A stretch of DNA of 64,000 bases from Microbacterium sp. (lineage in GTDB: Bacteria; Actinomycetota; Actinomycetes; Actinomycetales; Microbacteriaceae). Position 1 is the first letter of the stretch. Each line of letters begins with the position of its first letter. Below are positions 57,549 through 64,000 of the stretch, piece after piece. The notes below the pieces were generated by a model that saw only the letters and a list, made by a program, of their open reading frames with translations, was not told where the DNA came from and searched no databases. Where the stretch lies: positions 1-64,000 of the forward strand of contig NZ_JAPSLI010000009.1 of assembly GCF_031180975.1 (NCBI RefSeq), given 5' to 3'. Both the position numbers and the translations under genes were made by a program.

Positions 57549-58214
57549 TCAGTGGTCGTTGGCCGTGATTGCGTCGGACTCAGGCGATCCCTCGTCAGGT
57601 GCGTCGTCCTTGGGGTGGTGCGTGCGGTAGAAGTCGCGCCCCCACGAGGTGCGCACGCGCTCGGCGCGGTCGCCCCGCAGGTCGAAGAGGTCCCTGGCGA
57701 ACTGGCCGTAATCGAGCGGGATCTTGTGCTGCCGGAACTGCTGGATCAGCCCCCGAGCGTGATGCACGGTCTCGTCCCACGTCGTGGCGGTTCCGAGCGC
57801 GGTGAATCGCCGGCGCACCGCGTCGCGATTTCCGCTGTGACGGCCGAGGAGACGCGCTGAGCGCCCGAACGAGTATCCGCCGCGATGCATCGATGCCTCC
57901 CGGCGCGACTGCTGATGCATCGCAAACAGCGTGATCGCGGTGAACGCCGCTTCCTCCTCTCGCGTGATCCCGTCCCCGCGCAGCGACAGTTCGTCGAAGA
58001 GCGATCCGGCGTCTCCGTCCTCAGTCCGAGGGTTCTCGAAGGCCAGTCCGAACAGCTCGATATCCTCGCCGGGGCGCCGTCCGATCCCGCGGCGCAACCG
58101 CGCCAGAGCGGCCACCGCATCGCTCCGATCCGCACGGTACCCCGCCTGCAGCCGGCCGACGCGGCTGGCGACGTATTCCGCCATCCTGTCGGCGCGTCCC
58201 TGATCCATAGTCAT
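57549..58214 (-). CDS. casB: Cse2 (CasB, Cas11e), Cascade small subunit
   Basis: A 221-residue all-helical small subunit. The pattern DAVAALARLRRGIGRRPGED near the start and QQSRREASMHRGGYSFGRSA in the middle is typical of Cse2. Two copies line the displaced strand in Cascade. The ATG at 58214 overlaps the cse1 TGA and has a GAGAAGGA site. A longer reading to 58352 would overlap cse1 and is not supported. The final 20 residues are acidic. Confidence 0.93.
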   Translation of the reverse strand: MTMDQGRADRMAEYVASRVGRLQAGYRADRSDAVAALARLRRGIGRRPGEDIELFGLAFENPRTEDGDAGSLFDELSLRGDGITREEEAAFTAITLFAMHQQSRREASMHRGGYSFGRSARLLGRHSGNRDAVRRRFTALGTATTWDETVHHARGLIQQFRQHKIPLDYGQFARDLFDLRGDRAERVRTSWGRDFYRTHHPKDDAPDEGSPESDAITANDH

Positions 58215-59872
58215 GCGTCCTTCTCCTCTCCATCGATCGTCTGTTCCTGGGCCTCCACGTGCAACGCGAAGATGCTGCGCAGGGACCTGAGGAACCTGCT
58301 TTCCGCTCGCGGAGTGTTCATGAGGTCCCCTTGGATCTCGCGTCCCGCCCATGCAGCCGGACCTGAGCCCCGGACCAGGTCGGTCCCGAGTTCACGCAAC
58401 ACCCCGTGGGCCGTGTCACGCCAGCCGGTGATCGCCTCGTCCGGGTCAGTGTCGCTGTCGAGGCCCGCAAGCCACTCGCGGTACAGCACGTCCAGGCGCG
58501 CATAGGCGGCTGCCTCGGCACGGCCCTTCTCCCCCTCGCCATCGCCGCCGGCGGCACGCGAGAGGTTCTCGGCCAGATAGCGCAGGGCGCGCACCCCCTG
58601 ATCAGCTAGCGACACCGCATTCTCAGCGATCGCGGCGAGCGCCGTGTCGTCCCTGCTCAGAAGCGCCATGGCCACTGTCACTCTGTCGTCGATGATCTCA
58701 TCGACGACAGAGTTGTTGCTCCCGTAGAGCACCCCGACCGCCCGGAGGTTGACTCGTCGGTTCGCTCCAATCTCTTGCATCCGCTCCGCTGCAGCCTCCG
58801 CCACCGCAGGACTGATGAAGCGCTGATGCTCGACCTTCTTCGCATCCCTCAGCTTCTGCGAGTTGGCCACTCCAGGGAGAATCGCGCCGATGCCCCGCCA
58901 GAACGCTCGACCTGGCTGGTGCTCGCGGGGCATGAAGGTCGGCGCACCCGCCCTTTTCGACTGCGGTTCGCTGTAGCGCCATCCGCTGAGCGGCTCGTGG
59001 TTCTGCTGGTTCTGAGGGGTGAGCGCATCGCCGTTAGCCAGCACGCAGCCCACGATCCGGTCGTGCTCCGAGACGAGCCGGATCCGACGCGACTGCCAGG
59101 TGAAGAGCCGAACCGGGCCGCTGGGGACCAGACCGCTTCTGTCCGCGGCGGTGTCGGGGCTCTCGTCCTCCCAGGGCGGCACGTCGGTGCGGCCGTCCGC
59201 ATCGATACCCCGGCCCGGGGACACGAAGTTGAGCAGCAGGGTCTCACGCAGATCCGCACCTTCAGCGAAGACACCGCCGAGAAGACCTGCCCACGCGACT
59301 CCGATGGGGTAGCCCTTCCCGCCCTTGACGCGATTGTCCCCCACCGCGCCGGATTTGATGCCGGATGCATCGAACGCCTGCACGTTCACGAGCCAGCGTG
59401 CCGCTTCAGCGAACGACAGGCGCATCGACTCGAGACCCGCTCGTGTCGTGAACAGCCTGTTGTTGCTCGGAAGATCGAAGATCAGCGGGGCCGTGTTCTT
59501 CACCTCGCCCTTCGCGGTGTGCAGGTCCGCCACCTGGAAGAACGGACGCTCTGGGTGCAGCAGATCGAAGCGATCGGCGAATTCGTCGAGGTAGTCACCG
59601 ATGTCGTCCAGCGGGAGCCCCTCTTCCCACCAGGAGGTCCAGTCGTCATGCCAGGTGTCGCGTTGCTCGTCGTAGGAGGCGCGATAAAGGATCGCGAGCA
59701 GGAGCCGGAGGATGGCGAATGTCTGCGTGGGCAGTTCACCGCTCAGTTCACGGATGCGCGCGGCATCCGTGAACGCCGCCCTCAGCGACACGTCGGTCGT
59801 CGACCCATCGAGATAACGCACGGTGATCCACGGCTCTGTGAGCAGGTCGAAATGGGGCCGCACCGATTTCAT
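58211..59872 (-). CDS. casA: Cse1 (CasA, Cas8e), Cascade large subunit
   Basis: A 553-residue protein that reads the protospacer-adjacent motif and recruits Cas3. FDLLTEPWITVRYLDGSTTD is the family start. PLIFDLPSNNRLFTT, FDASGIKSGAVGDNRVKGGK and YPIGVAWAGLLGGV are conserved Cse1 segments. A four-helix bundle forms the C-terminal third. The start overlaps the cas3 stop and the stop overlaps cse2 (ATGA at both ends). The length is normal. Confidence 0.94.
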   Translation of the reverse strand: MKSVRPHFDLLTEPWITVRYLDGSTTDVSLRAAFTDAARIRELSGELPTQTFAILRLLLAILYRASYDEQRDTWHDDWTSWWEEGLPLDDIGDYLDEFADRFDLLHPERPFFQVADLHTAKGEVKNTAPLIFDLPSNNRLFTTRAGLESMRLSFAEAARWLVNVQAFDASGIKSGAVGDNRVKGGKGYPIGVAWAGLLGGVFAEGADLRETLLLNFVSPGRGIDADGRTDVPPWEDESPDTAADRSGLVPSGPVRLFTWQSRRIRLVSEHDRIVGCVLANGDALTPQNQQNHEPLSGWRYSEPQSKRAGAPTFMPREHQPGRAFWRGIGAILPGVANSQKLRDAKKVEHQRFISPAVAEAAAERMQEIGANRRVNLRAVGVLYGSNNSVVDEIIDDRVTVAMALLSRDDTALAAIAENAVSLADQGVRALRYLAENLSRAAGGDGEGEKGRAEAAAYARLDVLYREWLAGLDSDTDPDEAITGWRDTAHGVLRELGTDLVRGSGPAAWAGREIQGDLMNTPRAESRFLRSLRSIFALHVEAQEQTIDGEEKDA

Positions 59873-62769
59873 ACAGGGATCTCACTTTCAGGCATGGTCT
59901 TGCGGGGCGAGAACGAGAGGCCGTCTTCGGCCGTGTACTGCAGATCGAAGGGGTCCAGGACGGCGCCTCCTCCGGCGTCGAGAACCAGCACCAGCTCACC
60001 CCGCAGAGCGTGACTGCCATGCCATGCCGGAGCCGGGTAGCGATCCTCGAGCGTGCGGATGTGGCGATCGATGAGCGCCCCGCGGCAGACAGCCGCGGGG
60101 AGACGCAACGAACAGCCGAGCATGACGGTCGTCAAGCGATGATCCGGGCGGACCTCAGTCGGGATCGGGATGCCGCCCTTGCCATCGCCCAGCCAGGACG
60201 GGGTCTGCAACCTGCCGTCTGTTGCCTGTTGAAGGACGAGCACTTCCAGCGTCTCGTCCGTGTCGCGGACGGCTCCCTGCGCGAGCGGGTCACGATCGGG
60301 GTCACCGGCGTCGTACCTGATCCAGTTGATGAGGTTCGCCCTTGGTTCCCGGAACACCTCGTCGAGCAGGAAGGTCGTCGCCTTCGCCCTGGATCGTGCC
60401 GCCGCCTCTGCGGAGCGGATTCGCGCACTCTCGATCACCTCGTCCCAGAGCCCGAGCGGCGTATCGCTGTACACGGCCTGCACGAGCGAAGGGGTGTCAT
60501 CCGGCAAGGTGATCTGCGCCCTTCCATCGAGAACGGCGAAGGTGCGCAACAGCACGGCGCGGTCGTAGACCATGGTGTTGCCCCTGTAGGTCTCCGGTGG
60601 AGACTCGTTCCACTGCGTCCCCGCGATGACGAGTCGCGGCGTCTTAACCCGCTCCGGCCTGCCGGAACGCGCATGGCGATGCAGCCGGCCTGCGCGTTGA
60701 ATGAGCAAGTCGATAGGCGCGATGTCGGTGACGAGCAGATCGAAGTCGAGGTCGAGGGACTGCTCGACCACCTGCGTCGCCACGACGATGTGCATCTGCG
60801 GGCGGTCGCCGTTCGGTCCGAACCTGGCGAGCAGCCAGCGATCCCTCGCTGCGCGATCCAAACCGAGAAAGCGAGAATGCGCGACGGTCACGTTATCAGG
60901 GCCGAAGACATGGCGAAGCGAGGAGGCCGTGTGCTGCGCACGAGCGACAGTGTTGCGGATGACAACCGCGCAGCCGCCTTCGTGTAGAGCCTCCGCCAAC
61001 AGTGAGCAGAGCGTCGCATCATCGTCGGTGATCCGCTCGATCCGCGAAGAGCGCGCGCGCCCCGTGGCACCTGGCATCACGATCTCTGGTGCGTTGCCCG
61101 GTCGAGAGATCACGATGGACGGGTAGCCGATGTCGCCCGTGAGCGAGGGGAGAGGATCGGATGCCAGGGGAGCTCTGCCTTCTTCACGTGCCGCTCGCCG
61201 TTCGGCCCTGCCGAGCCGCGCGCCGGCCTGCGCCTTCGGGCGCCCGCTCTCGTACGCCGCAACGAACGCCTTCCGCCGCTCGGCGGGAAGCGTGGCCGAA
61301 AGCATGATGACCGGCACCTCGTACGACCCGAGCCAGTGCAGGATGCGCTCCAGGTACTGACTCATGTAGGCGTCGTACGCGTGGACTTCGTCGAGCACGA
61401 CCACTTTGCCGGCAAGGGCGAGATGACGCAGCGCGACATGGCGCGTGCGCAGTGCGCCGGAGAGCGCCTGATCGATGGTCCCGACGACGAGACTCGACAA
61501 CGGACCCCGCTTGGCATCCGCCAACCACTCATGCGCGCGAACCAGTTCGTCGTCACTGCTTCTCCGGCCGGGATCGCCGATGGCGCGGAAGCGAGCGTCC
61601 TGACGCTTCCTGGCGTTCTGCTCATTCAGAGCTGACTTGCCGTGGGCGAGGAAGACGTTCACCGGCGCTTCGAGGTCGAGGTGCTCCGCCCAACGCAGCA
61701 GGCGGGCGAACATTCCGTCGGCCGTCGCTTGCGTCGGCAGGCCTAGAAAGACCCCACTGCGTTCGAATCGAGCAGCGAGGATCTCCGCCGCGGCGAGGGC
61801 CGCCTCCGTCTTACCTATCCCGGTGTCCGCTTCGAGGATCATGAGGGTAGGGGACGGCACCTCACGCGCGAGACGCATCATCTCCCGCTGCACAGGGCGC
61901 GGGTCGCCGTCGATGCCGAAACGATCGCGGAAGAGCACGGTGTCGTCCTCCGGAGGACGAGCGGTCCAGGGGGCGGGGAGATCCAAGTCGTCCCACGCGC
62001 GCACAGCGCGCTGCTCGGCACTTTCGCGTGGCTGCTCCCTGAGATCGACGAGCGGAAATCGCTCGCTGCTGGCGATCCAGTCGGCGACGATCACAATCGC
62101 GCTGAGGAGCACGAGCACGGGTTGAGAAAGGGATGCCGTGCGCCAGGCCTCGATGTGCGAACCCAGTTCGGAAGTGATCGACTCGATCATCTCGAACCGC
62201 GTTTCGGCCCAGAGGCCGGTGCCATGCAGTCGCGTGTCTGATGCGGTGAGGTGGATGGCGAGCGGCCCGGGCGGTCGCCCGTGGTGTGCCGCGAGGACGC
62301 TGCCGAGCTTCGCCGCCTGCATGCGTTCGAATCCGTGCCGCATCTCAAGCCACTGGGAGACCGCCAGATGACTGACGATCTCGTGCCGAGCGACCTGACG
62401 CTCAGGCGTGCCCTCGATCGTGCCCGAGAAGCTCAGACCGGCGTCACGCATCGGATGGGTGAGCTGTCGCACCTGGATCGCGAAGGCGGGACTGATCTTG
62501 CCGACGTCATGCTGGCCGGCGAGCCACACCGCGAGTGAACGCGCTGCCGGCTCGCTCCCGAGGTCGGCACTGATGATGTGCCGCACAGCCGGCGACAGCC
62601 AGCGGTCCCACAGCAGTCCGGCGACCGCGGCGGTGTCGGCCAGGTGCTGGTGCACGGGAAGCCACCCGATGATCTCACCCGTCACCGGGTCCGCATCGGA
62701 CTTGGCCCAGGCCCAGAGGGCTGCGGGGGACAGCCCCCTAGGCGGCTCGACGTCGATGTCGGTGGCCAT
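59869..62769 (-). CDS. cas3: Cas3 helicase-nuclease (type I-E)
   Basis: A 966-residue effector. The N-terminal HD nuclease has GQHDVGKISP (His 87, Asp 88) and AAHHGRPPG near 161. The superfamily-2 helicase has Walker A ADTGIGKT at 314-321, DEVH at 460-463, SATLP, and late motifs QVVEQSLDLDFDLLVTD and QRAGRLHRH. Cas3 is recruited by Cascade and degrades DNA. I chose ATG 62769 because a GGAG site precedes it and a promoter lies upstream; an in-frame reading to 62826 would run through the -10 and -35. It is the first gene of the operon. Confidence 0.95.
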   Translation of the reverse strand: MATDIDVEPPRGLSPAALWAWAKSDADPVTGEIIGWLPVHQHLADTAAVAGLLWDRWLSPAVRHIISADLGSEPAARSLAVWLAGQHDVGKISPAFAIQVRQLTHPMRDAGLSFSGTIEGTPERQVARHEIVSHLAVSQWLEMRHGFERMQAAKLGSVLAAHHGRPPGPLAIHLTASDTRLHGTGLWAETRFEMIESITSELGSHIEAWRTASLSQPVLVLLSAIVIVADWIASSERFPLVDLREQPRESAEQRAVRAWDDLDLPAPWTARPPEDDTVLFRDRFGIDGDPRPVQREMMRLAREVPSPTLMILEADTGIGKTEAALAAAEILAARFERSGVFLGLPTQATADGMFARLLRWAEHLDLEAPVNVFLAHGKSALNEQNARKRQDARFRAIGDPGRRSSDDELVRAHEWLADAKRGPLSSLVVGTIDQALSGALRTRHVALRHLALAGKVVVLDEVHAYDAYMSQYLERILHWLGSYEVPVIMLSATLPAERRKAFVAAYESGRPKAQAGARLGRAERRAAREEGRAPLASDPLPSLTGDIGYPSIVISRPGNAPEIVMPGATGRARSSRIERITDDDATLCSLLAEALHEGGCAVVIRNTVARAQHTASSLRHVFGPDNVTVAHSRFLGLDRAARDRWLLARFGPNGDRPQMHIVVATQVVEQSLDLDFDLLVTDIAPIDLLIQRAGRLHRHARSGRPERVKTPRLVIAGTQWNESPPETYRGNTMVYDRAVLLRTFAVLDGRAQITLPDDTPSLVQAVYSDTPLGLWDEVIESARIRSAEAAARSRAKATTFLLDEVFREPRANLINWIRYDAGDPDRDPLAQGAVRDTDETLEVLVLQQATDGRLQTPSWLGDGKGGIPIPTEVRPDHRLTTVMLGCSLRLPAAVCRGALIDRHIRTLEDRYPAPAWHGSHALRGELVLVLDAGGGAVLDPFDLQYTAEDGLSFSPRKTMPESEIPV

Positions 62770-62797
62770 CGCAATACTCCAGTCATCAGATGAACCG

Positions 62798-62826
62798 AAG
62801 CTACACGCCGAACCAGCAACCGTCAA
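62798..62826 (-). promoter_or_regulatory. promoter of the cas operon
   Basis: TTGACG (62826-62821), a 17-base spacer, and TAGCTT (62803-62798) form a good housekeeping-type promoter reading toward cas3. Transcription would start near 62790, leaving a leader of about 20 bases with the GGAG site. The AT-rich segment ATTTATAAAG lies directly upstream of the -35. Confidence 0.7.
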
Positions 62827-62839
62827 TACCCTTTATAAA

Positions 62840-62860
62840 TCCCAACACAAAATCTCGTTG
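62840..62860 (-). promoter_or_regulatory. protospacer-like site next to the cas promoter
   Basis: CAAC (62860-62857) followed by GAGATTTTGTGTTGGGA (62856-62840) repeats, with one change, the segment between the two repeat-like hairpins 80 bp upstream. The AAC flank fits a type I-E PAM. A full 32-nt protospacer counted from 62856 would reach 62825, covering the first bases of the -35 box. Confidence 0.7.
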
Positions 62861-62888
62861 CTGTAATAACGGACGGGGAAAGTAGCCG

Positions 62889-62966
62889 GGATGGACCCCC
62901 GCGATGGCGGGGAGCAACTGTCCCAACACAAGATCTCTGGATCACCCCCGCGTTCGCGGGGAACGT
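62889..62966 (-). ncRNA. putative crRNA-like regulatory RNA (CreR-like) upstream of cas3
   Basis: Read on the minus strand, a repeat-like unit GTTCCCCGCGAACGC then GGGGGTGATCC (to 62939) is followed by 20 bases, AGAGATCTTGTGTTGGGACA (62938-62919). A second repeat-like unit follows, GTTGCTCCCCGCC then ATCGCGGGGG (62918-62896), with a decayed handle. Both hairpins keep the stem cut by Cas6e. GAGATCTTGTGTTGGGA matches 16 of 17 bases beside the cas3 promoter. The only mismatch is at position 6, a base that type I-E Cascade flips out. Single crRNA-like RNAs that lead Cascade to its own promoter are known as CreR/CreA in other type I systems. A promoter for this RNA was not identified. Confidence 0.65.
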
Positions 62967-63117
62967 GCCAACTGTATGCACTGATCCTTGGGGTCGTCCC
63001 AGAGTCGAGCTTCAGCGGCCGGTGGCCATTCGCTCAACCTCGACTCCCCGGGAGTAGCCATCCACCCGCCGCCGGTAGACTGGCCGTGCCCCGCCTCCCT
63101 CTCCTCCAGGAGCCCGC

Positions 63118-64000
63118 GTGACCGCCGCCCCCGAAGCATCCACCACTCACGTCCCCGACTCCGTCGAGAACGCGCTCGCGACGCCCGAGAAGGAGCAGCC
63201 GTACGCGGCGCTCGGCCTCAAGGACGACGAGTACGCCCGCATCAAGGAGATCCTCGGCCGCCGCCCCACCTCGGGCGAGCTCGCCATGTACTCGGTGATG
63301 TGGTCGGAGCACTGCTCCTACAAGTCGTCGAAGAACTATCTGCGCCGGTTCGGGCAGAAGGTCTCCGACGAGATGAAGAAGCGTCTCATGGTCGGCATGG
63401 GCCAGAACGCGGGCGTCATCGACGTGGGTGAGGGCTGGGCCGTCACCTTCAAGGCCGAGTCGCACAACCACCCGTCGTTCATCGAGCCGTTCCAGGGCGC
63501 CGCGACCGGCGTCGGCGGCATCGTCCGCGACATCATCTCCATGGGCGCGCGCCCCGTCGCCGTCATGGACGCCCTCCGCTTCGGCGCGATCGACCACCCC
63601 GACACCCCGCGCGTCGTGCACGGCGTCACCGCCGGCATCAGCTTCTACGGCAACTGCCTCGGCCTGCCCAACATCGGGGGCGAGACGGTGTTCGACGCCG
63701 TCTACCAGGCCAACCCGCTCGTCAACGCCCTCGCCGTGGGCGTCCTGCGCCACGAGGACCTCAAGCTCGCGAACGCCACCGGCGTCGGCAACAAGGTCGT
63801 GCTGTTCGGCGCCCGCACGGGCGGCGACGGGATCGGCGGTGCCAGCATCCTGGCATCCGATTCCTTCGACTCGACCGGCCCGACCAAGCGACCCGCCGTG
63901 CAGGTCGGCGACCCGTTCGCCGAGAAGGTGCTCATCGAGTGCTGCCTCGAGCTCTACAAGAAGGAACTCGTCGAGGCCATCCAGGACCTCGGCGCCGCCG
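63118..64000 (+). CDS. purL: phosphoribosylformylglycinamidine synthase II PurL (5' part, cut by window end)
   Basis: The first 294 residues of PurL, which makes FGAM from FGAR, glutamine and ATP in purine synthesis. [20 protein letters not shown] is the signature of the actinobacterial and B. subtilis small PurL. The ATP-binding motifs [20 protein letters not shown] and [20 protein letters not shown] follow. The GTG at 63118 has an AGGAG site; the gene continues past base 64000. A TAGACT (63077-63082) could be its -10. It is divergent from the cas operon and marks the end of the CRISPR locus. Confidence 0.95.
   Translation, partial: MTAAPEASTTHVPDSVENALATPEKEQPYAALGLKDDEYARIKEILGRRPTSGELAMYSVMWSEHCSYKSSKNYLRRFGQKVSDEMKKRLMVGMGQNAGVIDVGEGWAVTFKAESHNHPSFIEPFQGAATGVGGIVRDIISMGARPVAVMDALRFGAIDHPDTPRVVHGVTAGISFYGNCLGLPNIGGETVFDAVYQANPLVNALAVGVLRHEDLKLANATGVGNKVVLFGARTGGDGIGGASILASDSFDSTGPTKRPAVQVGDPFAEKVLIECCLELYKKELVEAIQDLGAA

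Noticed and set aside
62889-62966. Reading the repeat-like pair upstream of cas3 as an ordinary second CRISPR array
   Set aside because: Only two diverged repeats with a short 20-base insert are present, there is no leader, and the insert matches the cas promoter. A remnant array remains possible but explains less.

Overview
The window looks like chromosome from a high-GC actinobacterium, most likely Microbacteriaceae and probably Microbacterium. The evidence is a base composition near 70% GC, very frequent GGATGCC/GGCATCC words, leaderless or GGAGG-led genes, frequent ATGA stop/start overlaps, and dispersed repeats built on GGTCGTTGAGCGAG and CCTGAGCTTGTCGAAGG. No rRNA or tRNA gene was seen.

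Left part (1-28.7 kb) is ordinary metabolic and transport chromosome. It holds a TetR-controlled operon (NCS1 permease, NylB-like serine hydrolase, amidohydrolase), a PadR / ABC1-kinase / BCCT-transporter group, and an ArsR / tandem-AHSA1 operon with a perfect operator over its start codon. Next come an Ala-rich repeat protein paired with a PqqD-like/M50 membrane metallopeptidase, an MFS / PucR / PpnP / nucleoside hydrolase group, and a four-gene ABC importer + LacI unit followed by a metallophosphoesterase. Several palindromic repeats lie between these genes, and one acetyltransferase gene is broken.

Middle part (28.8-39.1 kb) starts with a defence island: McrB, McrC, a MazG-like pyrophosphohydrolase overlapping a GIY-YIG/DUF2075 P-loop protein, and an unknown protein. 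A DUF2786 protein, a coiled-coil protein, dodecin and a decayed dicarboxylate symporter follow.

Right part (39.7-62.97 kb) is one very large type I-E CRISPR-Cas locus. The array has 190 repeats and 189 spacers (39771-51155), read left to right from a leader at 39.7 kb. Its old end carries a dead IS21-family element (51158-53121) and seven decayed repeats. The cas operon (cas3-cse1-cse2-cas7-cas5-cas6e-cas1-cas2) is on the opposite strand and runs toward the trailer of the array. Upstream of cas3 are two repeat-like hairpins flanking a short spacer-like segment. That segment matches 16 of 17 bases next to the cas3 promoter, with a 5'-AAC flank and its single mismatch at position 6. I read this as a crRNA-like RNA that could direct Cascade to repress its own operon, and it is the most interesting signal in the window. 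The window ends inside purL.
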